Below are positions 25,602 through 35,378 of a stretch of DNA of 64,000 nucleotides, one piece after another. Source of the stretch: Mucilaginibacter sp. SG564 (lineage in GTDB: Bacteria; Bacteroidota; Bacteroidia; Sphingobacteriales; Sphingobacteriaceae); contig NZ_JABGNA010000002.1 in NCBI RefSeq assembly GCF_013149275.1, positions 124,001-188,000 on the forward strand, written 5' to 3'. How positions within the stretch are numbered: position 1 is the stretch's first letter; every line of letters starts with the position of its first letter. A model generated the notes under the pieces. The model was not told the origin of the DNA, did not search any database, and saw only the letters and a program-made list of their open reading frames with translations. The position numbers were made by a program, and so were the translations under genes.

Positions 25602-28600
25602 TTACGAACAACCCATCGAGTTGCCGCAGTTGAGGCATTTGTAACAGGTGCCCGAACGCAGGGTGGTGTGCCCACATACGTTACAGGCAGGGGCATCGCT
25701 TTGTACACCCATGCTCAGATCAACAGAAAACCCCTGTTTCTTAGCACCGGTAAAACCATCTGGATTATTAACAGGTACATATACATTGCTTTCGTCGGTA
25801 TTGAAATCCTCGTCGCTCATTTGCGGGTTGCCGAGGGTGGCGTTATTTTCGGTAAGCACGTGTACCAGGTCGGTACGGTTCTGGTATTCGTAACCCAGCA
25901 TCCGGAAAATATAATCGATAATACTGGTGGAGCTTTTGATGTTGGCATGGCCCACCACCATACCGGCAGGCTCAAAACGGGTGAAAGTAAATTTCTCTAC
26001 ATATTCTTCCAGCGGTACGCCGTACTGTAAACCTACCGAAACAGCAATAGCAAAACAATTCATGAGCGAGCGGAAAGTAGCGCCTTCCTTGTGCATATCC
26101 ACAAATATTTCGCCCAGGGTACCGTCCTCATATTCGCCGGTGCGCACAAATACATTCTGCCCATCGATAGTAGCTTTTTGGGTGAACCCCCGACGTTTAA
26201 AGGGCAGACTCTTCTTTTGCACCACGCGCGACAATTCGCGCATAAAATTGGTATCCTTTGATTTCTCCATAATGGCTATGGCCGCCTCGATCACCTGCTC
26301 TGGTGTCAGATCGCTTAGTTTTACGTTGGCGGCTTCGCCCAGTACTTCTTCTACCGTTTCTAGTTTATCGTCAACCTCTTCTTTCGTATCCGATTTGGTG
26401 GATAGCGGCTGGCTTAGCTTACAGCCATCGCGGTAAAGGGCATTGGCTTTCAGGCCCAGCTCCCATGACAATTGGTAGCAATCTTTGATTTCATCAACTT
26501 TAGCCTCATTGGGCAGATTGATGGTTTTAGATATAGCACCCGACAGGAAAGGCTGTGCCGCAGCCATCATTTTGATATGACCATGCGCATGGATGTAACG
26601 CTCGCCTTTGGCGCCGCATTTATTGGCACAATCAAAAATGGGGTAATGTGCTTCTTTCAGATACGGAGCACCTTCAATAGTCATGGTACCGCAGATGTAT
26701 TCGTTAGCTTCTGCTATTTGTTTTTTATTGAAACCAAGCGCGCGCAGCACGTTAAAGTCGGGCGCGTTGTATTGATCGGCAGTGATGCCGAGGCGTTTCA
26801 GGCATTCTTCACCCAACGACCAGATATTGAAAGCGAAGCTGATCTCAAAGGCCGATACCAGTCCTTTGTCGAGCTTTTCCAGTTCATCATCGGTAAAACC
26901 TTTTGCTTTTAAGCTATCAGTATTAATATGTGGCGCGCCTTTCAAGCTGGCCGAACCTTTGGCGTAGTTTACAATAGCGGTAACCTCGTGCTCGCGATAG
27001 CCCAGGTTGCGCAGGGCTTCGGGCACAGCCTGGTTTATGATCTTGAAATAACCGCCGCCTGATAGTTTTTTGAATTTTACCAGCGCAAAATCAGGTTCGA
27101 TGCCGGTAGTATCGCAATCCATCACCAAACCGATGGTGCCGGTTGGAGCAATAACGGTGGTTTGGGCGTTGCGGTAGCCATACTTCTCGCCCATTTCCAC
27201 AGCCTTATCCCAAGCGTTGCAAGCAGCAGACAGCAGATAGTCCGGACAGTATTTAGGGTCGATACCCGGAGGGGCTATCTCTAAATTCTCGTAATTTTCG
27301 GTGGAGTTATAGGCGGCATAACGGTGATTGCGCATCACCCGCAGCATATGTTGTTTGTTATCGTTGTATTTGCGGAAAGGCCCCAGCTCACGGGCCATTT
27401 CGGCCGAGGTGGCGTAAGCCGTACCGGTCATAATAGCGGTGATAGCGCCGCCAATAGCGCGGGCTTTGTCGCTGTCGTAAGGGATGCCGTTCACCATTAA
27501 TGCCGAACCTAAATTGGCATAACCCAGGCCCAACGTACGGTAATCGTAAGAGAGCTGCGCCACTTCTTCGGATGGGAATTGCGCCATCAGTACGGAGATT
27601 TCCAACACGATAGTCCACATGCGACAAGCGTGTTCAAAACCTTTTACATCAAATACCCGGGTTTGCGGATCAAAGAAATGCGCCAGGTTGATAGAGGCCA
27701 GGTTGCAGGCTGTATTATCAAGGAACATATACTCTGAACATGGATTGGAGGCGTTGATACGGCCGCCTTCCGGACAGGTATGCCACTCGTTAATGGTGGT
27801 ATCAAACTGTACACCCGGATCGGCGCAGGCCCAGGCCGCGAAAGCGATATCGTCCCATAATTTTTGCGAAGCGACAGTTTTGGTCACCTTCCCGGTAATG
27901 CGGCTGGTGAGTTCCCAGGGCTTACTGCCTTTGAGGGCATGGAAAAAACTATTGGGGACGCGCACCGAATTATTGGAATTTTGACCCGATACGGTACGAT
28001 AAGCCTCGCCTTCATAATCGGATGAATAACCGGCGGCTATCAGCGCAGCTACTTTCTTTTCTTCCTCTACTTTCCAATTTACAAAACCTTCTATTTCGGG
28101 GTGATCCAGATCAAGGCAAACCATTTTGGCTGCCCGGCGTGTTGTACCACCCGATTTGATGGCACCGGCAGCTCTGTCGCCTATTTTGAGGAAAGACATC
28201 AGGCCCGACGAATAACCGCCACCGGCCAGTTTTTCCGTTTCGCCGCGAATCTTAGAAAAATTGGTACCCACACCCGATCCATATTTAAATATGCGGGCTT
28301 CGCGCACCCAAAGATCCATGATACCGCCCTTGTTCACCAGGTCGTCATCAACAGAAAGTATAAAACAAGCATGTGGCTGCGGGCGTTCATAAGCCGAGGT
28401 TGATTTGCTCAGCGTTTCGGTAAGCGGATCAACAAAGTAATGCCCTTGTGGCTTGCCCGTGATACCATACGAATTATGCAGCCCGGTATTGAACCACTGC
28501 GGCGAGTTTGGCGCGGCCAGTTGCCCAACAATGGTATAAACTATTTCATCATAAAAAATATCGGCGTCTTTTGGACTGGCAAAGTAGCCATAGCGTACGC

Positions 28601-28928
28601 CCCAGTCTTTCCAGCAGTTGGCCATACGGTGGGCCACCTGTTTAATGCTTTTTTCGGAACCGGTGCTGCCATCGGCCTGCGGTACGCCAGCCTTGCGAAA
28701 ATATTTTTGCGCCAGTATATCGGTTGCCACCTGGCTCCAGGTAACCGGCACTTCTACATCGTTCATTTCAAATACAGCATCGCCGGATGGATTACGAATC
28801 ACAGACGATCGCTTATCATATGTAAACAGATCAAATACGTTAATTCCGTCTTTAGTGAAATAGCGTGTTGTTTTAAGCCCTTTCCCGCTGCTGGAGGCGG
28901 ACATTTTGGAGGTAATGTTTTTGGCCAT
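25602..28928 (-). CDS. nrdJ: Vitamin B12-dependent ribonucleotide reductase (class II)
   Basis: 1108 residues. It makes deoxyribonucleotides using adenosylcobalamin. Visible signs are the substrate/active-site region with ACFILSVDD and FKYGSGVGTNFSKIRGE, NPCSEYMFLDNTACNLASIN (active-site Cys/Glu region), APTGTIGLVMDCDTTGIEPD and, in the last 25 residues, a zinc ribbon of CxxC-type pairs (CNVCGHTTLRSGTCYKC). Length and zinc tail are those of the long NrdJ type. No NrdD or NrdAB is in the window. No cobalamin riboswitch is recognised upstream, but a palindrome at 28964 lies 36 bases before the start. Confidence 0.96.
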   Translation of the reverse strand: MAKNITSKMSASSSGKGLKTTRYFTKDGINVFDLFTYDKRSSVIRNPSGDAVFEMNDVEVPVTWSQVATDILAQKYFRKAGVPQADGSTGSEKSIKQVAHRMANCWKDWGVRYGYFASPKDADIFYDEIVYTIVGQLAAPNSPQWFNTGLHNSYGITGKPQGHYFVDPLTETLSKSTSAYERPQPHACFILSVDDDLVNKGGIMDLWVREARIFKYGSGVGTNFSKIRGETEKLAGGGYSSGLMSFLKIGDRAAGAIKSGGTTRRAAKMVCLDLDHPEIEGFVNWKVEEEKKVAALIAAGYSSDYEGEAYRTVSGQNSNNSVRVPNSFFHALKGSKPWELTSRITGKVTKTVASQKLWDDIAFAAWACADPGVQFDTTINEWHTCPEGGRINASNPCSEYMFLDNTACNLASINLAHFFDPQTRVFDVKGFEHACRMWTIVLEISVLMAQFPSEEVAQLSYDYRTLGLGYANLGSALMVNGIPYDSDKARAIGGAITAIMTGTAYATSAEMARELGPFRKYNDNKQHMLRVMRNHRYAAYNSTENYENLEIAPPGIDPKYCPDYLLSAACNAWDKAVEMGEKYGYRNAQTTVIAPTGTIGLVMDCDTTGIEPDFALVKFKKLSGGGYFKIINQAVPEALRNLGYREHEVTAIVNYAKGSASLKGAPHINTDSLKAKGFTDDELEKLDKGLVSAFEISFAFNIWSLGEECLKRLGITADQYNAPDFNVLRALGFNKKQIAEANEYICGTMTIEGAPYLKEAHYPIFDCANKCGAKGERYIHAHGHIKMMAAAQPFLSGAISKTINLPNEAKVDEIKDCYQLSWELGLKANALYRDGCKLSQPLSTKSDTKEEVDDKLETVEEVLGEAANVKLSDLTPEQVIEAAIAIMEKSKDTNFMRELSRVVQKKSLPFKRRGFTQKATIDGQNVFVRTGEYEDGTLGEIFVDMHKEGATFRSLMNCFAIAVSVGLQYGVPLEEYVEKFTFTRFEPAGMVVGHANIKSSTSIIDYIFRMLGYEYQNRTDLVHVLTENNATLGNPQMSDEDFNTDESNVYVPVNNPDGFTGAKKQGFSVDLSMGVQSDAPACNVCGHTTLRSGTCYKCLNCGNSMGCS

Positions 28929-28963
28929 AGTATAATAGATTGGAGGTGAGAGTTGGTATTTTC

Positions 28964-28982
28964 AAAACACTAAGGGTGTTTT
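28964..28982. promoter_or_regulatory. Palindrome upstream of nrdJ
   Basis: AAAACAC-TAAGG-GTGTTTT is a perfect 7-bp inverted repeat 36 bases before the nrdJ start. Its ACAC/GTGT ends recall NrdR boxes, but the spacing is shorter and only one site is seen. Candidate operator only. Confidence 0.3.
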
Positions 28983-29212
28983 AATCAAAGCTATCAGTAT
29001 GCGTATTATCTTTTATTTCAGAGTTTTCCACACATGTCAATTAATTGGCTCCAATATCATATATTAATTTTTAATTACCTGATTATTAAATAATTAAACG
29101 TGTTAATAATTAAAAAACTATCGTTCTATATCATTTTTTTGTATCTTGAAGCGTATTGATCCTGCCCGATACGTTCATATTAAACTGTCAATTAAATTAC
29201 CCGTCCCTACAC

Positions 29213-29707
29213 ATGAAAAAATTAATTCTGATAGCGTTCATCGTTGTTTTTACACTGAGTGCCCGAGCGCAGGAACAACCCCATGTATATAATCCTAATG
29301 CCGATGCCAAAGCCGAGATTGCTGCCGCGGTAAAACAAGCCGCCCAACAGCATAAAAACGTGCTTTTACAAATTGGCGGCAACTGGTGTATTTGGTGCAT
29401 CCGGTTTAATGACCTGGTGACCAAAGATGCCGACCTGAGCAAATACCTGAATGATAATTACGTGGTTTTGCACGTAAACTACAGTAAAGAGAACGAAAAC
29501 AAAGCCGTACTGGCCGATCTGGGTTATCCGCAGCGCTTCGGCTTCCCGGTATTTGTAGTGCTGGATGGTAAGGGCACACGCTTGCATACCCAAAACTCAG
29601 GCTACCTGGAAGAAGGCAAAGGCCACAGTAAAGAAAAAGTTATGGACTTTTTGAAGGACTGGTCGCCAGCGGCTATCGATCCTAAAACTTACGAAAAAGC
29701 GAGGTAG
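29213..29707 (+). CDS. Secreted thioredoxin-family protein
   Basis: 164 residues from ATG 29213. An upstream in-frame start at 29156 would bury the signal peptide MKKLILIAFIVVFTLSARAQ. The fold is thioredoxin-like with the active site NWCIWC (Cys59, Cys62) after VLLQIGGNW and the cis-Pro region RFGFPVFVVLDGKG. It should work in the periplasm in thiol-disulphide exchange or protein reduction. It is monocistronic. Confidence 0.9.
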   Translation: MKKLILIAFIVVFTLSARAQEQPHVYNPNADAKAEIAAAVKQAAQQHKNVLLQIGGNWCIWCIRFNDLVTKDADLSKYLNDNYVVLHVNYSKENENKAVLADLGYPQRFGFPVFVVLDGKGTRLHTQNSGYLEEGKGHSKEKVMDFLKDWSPAAIDPKTYEKAR

Positions 29708-29710
29708 CAC

Positions 29711-29745
29711 CTCTCCCAACCCTCTCCAAGGGAGAGGGCCTTGAT
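29711..29745. repeat. Short palindromic repeat
   Basis: CCCTCTCC-AAG-GGAGAGGG, the same short palindrome as at 3799. Confidence 0.55.
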
Positions 29746-29804
29746 TAGCATATTTTTATTATCCGCTTGCGCAAGTTTGTCCTATTCAAAATAATTATTA
29801 CCAA

Positions 29805-29837
29805 CAAAAAAGGCTCACCATTTGGCGAGCCTTTTTC
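29805..29837. terminator. Bidirectional terminator
   Basis: AAAAAAGGCTC pairs with GAGCCTTTTT, with T runs on both strands. It separates the thioredoxin-like gene from pyk. Confidence 0.8.
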
Positions 29838-29861
29838 CATTAAAAGTATATTTAAATAAGG

Positions 29862-31298
29862 TTATTCAACAACACTTACTTTAAGCATGTTGGTTTTACC
29901 TTGTTTAATAATAGGCACAGCGGCAGTGTTAATCACTACGTCGCCGGCTTTGATGAGGTCTTCTGCTTTTAGCATAGCATTTACATCAGCAATAGTTTGA
30001 TCGGTACTTTCCAATTTATCATAGAAAAAGGCACGTACGCCCCAAACCAAACTTAAAGCATTTAGCAATTGCTTGTTGGATGTAAATATATAGGTGCTAG
30101 CCTGTGGTCTGTGGCTCGAGATCTGGAAAGCGGTATAACCCGATGTGGTCATAGAAACGATGCCAACCGCGTTGGTGTGTTGTGCCAGGTGAACGGCCGA
30201 TTCGCAAACCGCGTTGCTAAGGTAATCTGGCGACGATGGATCGATATCATTAACTTTGGCGGTATTGAAGTTGTAGCCATGCTCTTCTACATTGCGCACA
30301 ATTTTGGCCATGGTTTCAATAACAATAACCGGAAATTCACCAACTGATGTTTCGCCGCTAAGCATCACCGCGTCGGCACCATCCAATACAGAGTTAGCTA
30401 CGTCATTCACCTCGGCACGTGTTGGGCGCGGGGTGGTGATCATCGATTCCAACATCTGGGTAGCTACAATTACCGGTTTTGAAGCCGCACGGCATTTTTT
30501 GGCGATCATTTTTTGCAGCAATGGCACTTCTTCCAATGGCATTTCTACACCAAGGTCGCCACGGGCTACCATCACACCATCTGTAGCGGCAATAATTTCG
30601 TCGATATTATCAATAGCTTCCGGTTTCTCTACTTTAGCGATAACCTTGGCTGCTTTGCCGCTTTGGGCAATAATGCGTTTAAGCTCTATAATGTCCTGAC
30701 CGGTACGTACAAATGATAAACCTATCCACTCCACATCATATTTCAACGCGAATTGCAGGTTGATTAAGTCTTCTTCGGTTAAGCTTGGGATAGATACTTT
30801 GGTGTTAGGCAGGTTAACTCCTTTACGTGAAGTTAGGATACCGCCGTGTACCACTTCGCATATAACGGTATCTTTTTTGTTGGTTTCAATAACGCGTAAC
30901 TGCAGTTTACCGTCGTCCAGCAAAATAATTTCATTGGCCTGAACATCTTGCGGAAAGGTATCATAAGTAATATAGATCTGCTCGTCGTTACCGATACATT
31001 CTTGAGTGGTGATTTTAATATGAGTTCCGTTAACCAGGTGTATGCCCCCATCTTTTACTAAACCAATACGAATTTTAGGGCCCTGCAAATCGGCCAGGAT
31101 ACCTACATTGGTTTTATATTGTTCGTTAATTTCGCGAATGATGTCAATTACGGCTTTATGATCCTCCGGTCTTCCGTGCGAAAAATTAAGGCGGCAAACA
31201 TTAACACCGGCTTTGATCATGGCTAATAAAACATCTTTTTTAGCTGACGCCGGGCCCATGGTGGCTACAATTTTAGTACGATTATAGTATAGTTTCAT
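29862..31298 (-). CDS. pyk: Pyruvate kinase
   Basis: 478 residues, standard size. The barrel has TKIVATMGPAS, CRLNFSHG (substrate/K+ site), AKVEKPEAIDN with the catalytic Lys, and MVARGDLGVE with the Mg/PEP acid residues. The small B domain and the C-terminal allosteric domain follow. It converts PEP and ADP to pyruvate and ATP. It is followed, in the direction of transcription, by a bidirectional terminator. Confidence 0.97.
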   Translation of the reverse strand: MKLYYNRTKIVATMGPASAKKDVLLAMIKAGVNVCRLNFSHGRPEDHKAVIDIIREINEQYKTNVGILADLQGPKIRIGLVKDGGIHLVNGTHIKITTQECIGNDEQIYITYDTFPQDVQANEIILLDDGKLQLRVIETNKKDTVICEVVHGGILTSRKGVNLPNTKVSIPSLTEEDLINLQFALKYDVEWIGLSFVRTGQDIIELKRIIAQSGKAAKVIAKVEKPEAIDNIDEIIAATDGVMVARGDLGVEMPLEEVPLLQKMIAKKCRAASKPVIVATQMLESMITTPRPTRAEVNDVANSVLDGADAVMLSGETSVGEFPVIVIETMAKIVRNVEEHGYNFNTAKVNDIDPSSPDYLSNAVCESAVHLAQHTNAVGIVSMTTSGYTAFQISSHRPQASTYIFTSNKQLLNALSLVWGVRAFFYDKLESTDQTIADVNAMLKAEDLIKAGDVVINTAAVPIIKQGKTNMLKVSVVE

Positions 31299-31367
31299 AT
31301 TGTTCGGGTTAAACTGGCTTACATTTATATTTAGTGTAAAACCAACACTCTTTTTTTAAATTTTGCG

Positions 31368-31793
31368 CTAAAATAACAGATTTTCCCGTGATTTTATTTT
31401 TTTCGGATCAATCTTTACGGCGGCCACAACTTCGGGTATCTTATTAATGGTTGATACCAGGCTGTCCAGGTCATCGTCGTCAATGTAATTGCGGATCATG
31501 ATAAAGTAATCGGCGCTCCTGATCTCGGGCACCAGATAACCGTCAGATCCCTTATTACCAATAAAATAGAAGTCGGTTTCGGTGGTTTCCCACTGATAAT
31601 GAAACAGAGAGAACAATACAGGCTCGGCCCCCTGATAAATATCAACGGCAAGGTCGTTTGACCTGGTAAAATTAAAATTTAAAGATTTGTTGATAAGGTA
31701 ACAAATGCGGTAATCTTTTAATGATGTGGTTATGGCGATAAGCACAAAATCAAAATCGATCTCAAACTTTAAAAATTTCCTGTTCAAAATCAT
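31368..31793 (-). CDS. IPExxxVDY family protein
   Basis: About 141 residues from the Met at 31793 (NRKFLKFEIDFDFVLIAITT follows directly; a longer start at 31811 is possible). Near the C-terminus INKIPEVVAAVKID is the IPExxxVDY motif with small changes. It is a cytoplasmic Bacteroidota family of unknown role, usually beside pyk and divergent from acpP/fabF, as here. Confidence 0.85.
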   Translation of the reverse strand: MILNRKFLKFEIDFDFVLIAITTSLKDYRICYLINKSLNFNFTRSNDLAVDIYQGAEPVLFSLFHYQWETTETDFYFIGNKGSDGYLVPEIRSADYFIMIRNYIDDDDLDSLVSTINKIPEVVAAVKIDPKKIKSRENLLF

Positions 31794-31941
31794 TACTTTT
31801 ACAAACGTCAAAATTACGAATACAAACCGTTTGAATAAAATTTTGTTACCGAAATATATTGTAAAAGTTTTAGATTTGATAATTGACAGAATTTATTTTT
31901 CTTTGCACTGAATTTTTATTAATCATTAAACTATAAAGACT

Positions 31942-32178
31942 ATGTCTGATATCGCTTCAAGAGTAAAAGCTATTATCGTAGAAAAACTGGGTGTTGACGA
32001 AAGTGAAGTTACACCAGAAGCGAGTTTCACCAATGATCTTGGTGCCGACTCGTTAGACACCGTGGAACTAATCATGGAGTTTGAAAAAGAATTTAACGTG
32101 GCTATTCCTGACGATCAGGCTGAAACTATTGGTACTGTTGGCCAGGCAGTTGCTTATCTTGAAAAAAACGTTAAATAA
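31942..32178 (+). CDS. acpP: Acyl carrier protein
   Basis: 78 residues, with the phosphopantetheine Ser37 in [12 protein letters not shown], and acidic throughout. It carries acyl chains in type II fatty acid synthesis. It begins an acpP-fabF-rnc operon, with gaps of 19 and 12 bases. The AT-rich upstream region has TTGACAGAATTT and TTTCTTTG, a plausible promoter. Confidence 0.98.
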   Translation: MSDIASRVKAIIVEKLGVDESEVTPEASFTNDLGADSLDTVELIMEFEKEFNVAIPDDQAETIGTVGQAVAYLEKNVK

Positions 32179-32197
32179 GACTCCCTAACTGGATTAA

Positions 32198-33451
32198 ATG
32201 GAGTTTAAAAGAGTTGTAGTAACCGGGCTTGGAGCACTTACTCCTATTGGTAATACCGTTTCGGAGTATTGGAACGGGCTGATCAATGGGGTAAGTGGCG
32301 CTGCCTTAATCAAAAGTTTTGATACCGAAAAGTTCAAAACTAAATTCGCATGTGAAGTTAAGGGCTTTGATGCGGATGGTTTCCTGGGCCGTAAAGACGC
32401 CCGAAAATTAGATCCCTTTGTTCAATACGCTCTTTTTTCAACCGAAGAAGCTGTAAAGGACGCGGGATTAGATTTCGAAAAATTAGATGTTAACCGTATA
32501 GGTGTTATATGGGGAGCGGGCATAGGTGGCTTAAAAACCTTCCTTGATGAGGTGATGAACTTTGCTAAAGGCGATGGTTCACCACGTTTTAACCCCTTCT
32601 TTATACCTAAAATGATAGCCGATATTGCCCCTGGTCATATCTCTATCAAATATGGCTTACGCGGCCCCAACTTCACAACCGTTTCTGCCTGCGCTTCATC
32701 AAACAATTCCCTGATCGATTCATTTAACTATATCCGCATGGGTAAAGCTAATATGTTTATCAGCGGTGGTTCTGAAGCTATCATTAATGAAGCGGGTATT
32801 GGTGGTTTTAACGCTATGCACGCCCTGTCAACCCGTAACGATGATCCGGCAACGGCTTCACGCCCGTTTGATCTGGATCGTGACGGCTTTGTGGCCGGCG
32901 AAGGTGCAGGCACCATCATCCTGGAAGAGCTGGAGCACGCTAAAGCACGCGGCGCAAAAATTTATGCCGAAATGATAGGCGGAGGCATGAGTGCCGATGC
33001 TTACCACATGACCGCTCCGCACCCGGAAGGTTTAGGCGCGGCAGCCGTTATGCGCGCAGCTTTAGAGGATGCCAACCTTACTCCTGCAGATATTGATTAT
33101 GTAAATGTTCATGGAACATCTACACCAATTGGCGATCCGCAGGAGATCAAGGCTATACATGATGTATTTGGCGATGATATTTACCGTATCAATATCAGCT
33201 CAACCAAATCCATGACCGGTCACTTGTTAGGTGCGGCTGGCGCGGTAGAAGCGATAGCATCAATATTAGCTTTAAAAAATGGTATCATCCCCCCTACTAT
33301 AAACCATTTTACTGACGATCCTGCTTTTGACCCTAAAATCAATTTCACCTTTAACACTGCTCAAAAGCGTGATATAAGGATAGTTCAAAGCAACGGATTT
33401 GGTTTTGGTGGCCATAATGCTTCTGTTATATTTAAAAAGTACGAAGATTAA
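32198..33451 (+). CDS. fabF: 3-oxoacyl-ACP synthase II
   Basis: 417 residues. The catalytic triad Cys165 (VSACASSNNSL), His in VHGTSTPIGDP and His in STKSMTGHLLGAAG is present, with the glycine-rich NGFGFGGHN C-terminal loop. It elongates acyl-ACP with malonyl-ACP, including the 16:1 to 18:1 step. It is second gene of the acpP-fabF-rnc unit. Confidence 0.97.
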   Translation: MEFKRVVVTGLGALTPIGNTVSEYWNGLINGVSGAALIKSFDTEKFKTKFACEVKGFDADGFLGRKDARKLDPFVQYALFSTEEAVKDAGLDFEKLDVNRIGVIWGAGIGGLKTFLDEVMNFAKGDGSPRFNPFFIPKMIADIAPGHISIKYGLRGPNFTTVSACASSNNSLIDSFNYIRMGKANMFISGGSEAIINEAGIGGFNAMHALSTRNDDPATASRPFDLDRDGFVAGEGAGTIILEELEHAKARGAKIYAEMIGGGMSADAYHMTAPHPEGLGAAAVMRAALEDANLTPADIDYVNVHGTSTPIGDPQEIKAIHDVFGDDIYRINISSTKSMTGHLLGAAGAVEAIASILALKNGIIPPTINHFTDDPAFDPKINFTFNTAQKRDIRIVQSNGFGFGGHNASVIFKKYED

Positions 33452-33463
33452 TTGTGGTTGTGA

Positions 33464-34189
33464 ATGCCTATCAGTCAGTTTTATAAGCTATATCTATCAC
33501 CCAACAGGAAATACGTTAAGATTTTAAAGAATTTGCTCGGTTTTGTGCCGGGCAATTTGTCTTTATACCGTTTGGCGTTCCGGCATAAGTCGGTAGCCCA
33601 AAATGTAAAGAAAGGGGTAAAAAACAGCAACGAACGCCTGGAGTTCCTGGGCGATGCTGTGCTTGGCAGTGTTGTTGCCGAAGTACTCTTTAAACTATAC
33701 CCGTATGAAGACGAAGGTTTTTTAACCGAACTGCGCTCCAAAATAGTAAGTCGTGTAAATCTTAACCAGCTTGCCCGTAAACTGGGTTTTGACAAACTGA
33801 TTGAATACGATAGTCGTATGCTTAACTCCAGCCGGCAAGGCTCATTACTGGGTGATGCGTTTGAAGCCCTGGTTGGCGCCGTGTATTTGGATAAAGGGTA
33901 TGATTTTACCAAAAGCTTTTTGATCAATCACATCATCAAATCGCATATTGACATTCATAAGCTGGAGCAAACCGAAACTAACTTCAAAAGCAAACTGATC
34001 GAGTGGTGCCAGCGCCATGGCCGCGATATTATTTTTGAACTGGTAACCAACCAAGAAGGCGAAAGTGCCAAGCTTTTTACCGTACAAGCCAGTGTTGATG
34101 GTGAAGTAGTGGGCGAAGGCAAGGAATTCAGCAAAAAGAACGCCGAAAAACTAGCCGCCGAAAAAGCCTGTGAGTCTTTAGGGATTTAA
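33464..34189 (+). CDS. rnc: Ribonuclease III
   Basis: 241 residues. RNase III signature NERLEFLGDAVLG (about 55-67) and catalytic acids, LLGDAFEALVGAVYLDKG, and a C-terminal double-stranded RNA-binding domain (about 165-240) ending GKEFSKKNAEKLAAEKACE. It cuts double-stranded RNA for rRNA processing. Third gene of the fatty acid unit, a common Bacteroidota order. Confidence 0.95.
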   Translation: MPISQFYKLYLSPNRKYVKILKNLLGFVPGNLSLYRLAFRHKSVAQNVKKGVKNSNERLEFLGDAVLGSVVAEVLFKLYPYEDEGFLTELRSKIVSRVNLNQLARKLGFDKLIEYDSRMLNSSRQGSLLGDAFEALVGAVYLDKGYDFTKSFLINHIIKSHIDIHKLEQTETNFKSKLIEWCQRHGRDIIFELVTNQEGESAKLFTVQASVDGEVVGEGKEFSKKNAEKLAAEKACESLGI

Positions 34190-34204
34190 GGCATCGGCTT
34201 AAAG

Positions 34205-34312
34205 CGTCATCCTGAACTTGTTTCAGGATCTCACAGGACTTAGACCGATGTTATTCTTTTCATATTTTAAACACTTCTGATGGGATGCCGAAACAAGTTC
34301 GGCATGAATGAC
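34205..34312. repeat. Dispersed palindromic repeat
   Basis: GTCATCCTGAACTTGTTTCAGGATC and, about 60 bases on, GGGATGCCGAAACAAGTTCGGCATGAATGACCC. The arms GTCAT..AACTTGTTTC / GAAACAAGTT..ATGAC face each other. Same family as 1341. Confidence 0.65.
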
Positions 34313-34331
34313 CCTTTATTTAATTCTCCAG

Positions 34332-35129
34332 TTAATGTTTTTCTTTTTTCAAAGTTTCACCGGGTTGTGATAGTTGCAGTGTGCTATCCCTTTTGATAAA
34401 AGTTGGCGAGTTCAATCCTTCCAACACCTCCTTTTGACCACTGTTTTTATAGTACTCATATGACTTTTGCATGTGCTTGATCAGGTCATAATCGGTCCAG
34501 CCTTTCAGGTCTTCGTATGATGGGGTATAGTAATTCATAAACCTGCGGGCGGCGCTATCGGTTGGTAATTTGGTATATTGTTTTACAAAATAAACATTGT
34601 AGCGCCTGTTAATTTCGGCCTGTTCAGCTTCGCCCTTGGCAAAGTTGGCAAAACGGCGCGCACGCCCTGGAGTTTTGCCAAAAAGCTCATAAAGCCCCGT
34701 AAGCGGACTGCTTAGAAACGAAAGTACTGGTGGTTTGCCGCTATAATAAGTACCCTGTTTGCGGTAATCGTTCATGATGGCATTAAGTTCTTGCTTTTTA
34801 GTTTGGCCAAGCACTTTTACTTCGGCCAGCTTAATCACTGGCTGCATGTATACCGGCATATCGCTGTTGTTCAACACCACAATTTTTTGCGGGGTATACT
34901 CATCTTTGGTAAAAAGCAAGGTATCGCCGGTAGACGCTTTTATGGAAAACCAACCCAGATCATCGCTGATCATGAGGCTGTTTGTTTTGAGATTTTTGAT
35001 CAAAACCTGCCCCATTCGTTCGGGCGTGCTCTTTTTTGAGATCACTCCTTTGAGCGTAAATTCCTGAGCTGAAGCTATTAAAGCAGAACAAATACAGGCA
35101 ATAAGAAGCAGGGGAAAACGATAACGCAT
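34332..35129 (-). CDS. Secreted carboxypeptidase-regulatory-like domain protein
   Basis: About 265 residues from ATG 35129, where a signal peptide MRYRFPLLLIACICSALIAS begins. An upstream Met 26 codons earlier is polar and unlikely. A beta-sandwich domain (EFTLKGVISKKSTPERMGQV ... GWFSIKASTGDTLLFTKDEY) precedes a hydrophilic, helical second half with DYDLIKHMQKSYEYYKNSG. The layout matches the gene at 24165. No function is recognised. Confidence 0.8.
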   Translation of the reverse strand: MRYRFPLLLIACICSALIASAQEFTLKGVISKKSTPERMGQVLIKNLKTNSLMISDDLGWFSIKASTGDTLLFTKDEYTPQKIVVLNNSDMPVYMQPVIKLAEVKVLGQTKKQELNAIMNDYRKQGTYYSGKPPVLSFLSSPLTGLYELFGKTPGRARRFANFAKGEAEQAEINRRYNVYFVKQYTKLPTDSAARRFMNYYTPSYEDLKGWTDYDLIKHMQKSYEYYKNSGQKEVLEGLNSPTFIKRDSTLQLSQPGETLKKEKH

Positions 35130-35367
35130 GTGTGATATTGAACGCAAAGATACCAACAGTATTTCACACCAAATGTAAAAAAGTGTTAAAGTTCTGTGGT
35201 AGGACAAGTCCGATAAGTCAGTAAAGTCCGGAAGTTTTTAACACTAAATATTTCTGGTCTGTTGAGTAAATATATTTCGTCTTTCGGTCTTATCGCACTT
35301 TTCGGGCTTTCGGACTTTACCGACTTATCGGACTTCCCCACTCTTTCAAACTTCAAAACAAAAATCC

Positions 35368-35375
35368 TATCTTTG
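35368..35375 (+). promoter_or_regulatory. -7 box four bases before the yicC-like start
   Basis: TATCTTTG fits TAnnTTTG, with CAC between it and the ATG at 35379. Transcription would begin at about the start codon, so the mRNA may be leaderless. Confidence 0.4.
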
Positions 35376-35378
35376 CAC

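Noticed and set aside
28929..29155. Cobalamin riboswitch upstream of nrdJ
   Set aside because: No conserved B12-box sequence was found on the leader strand and the region is too short and AT-rich.
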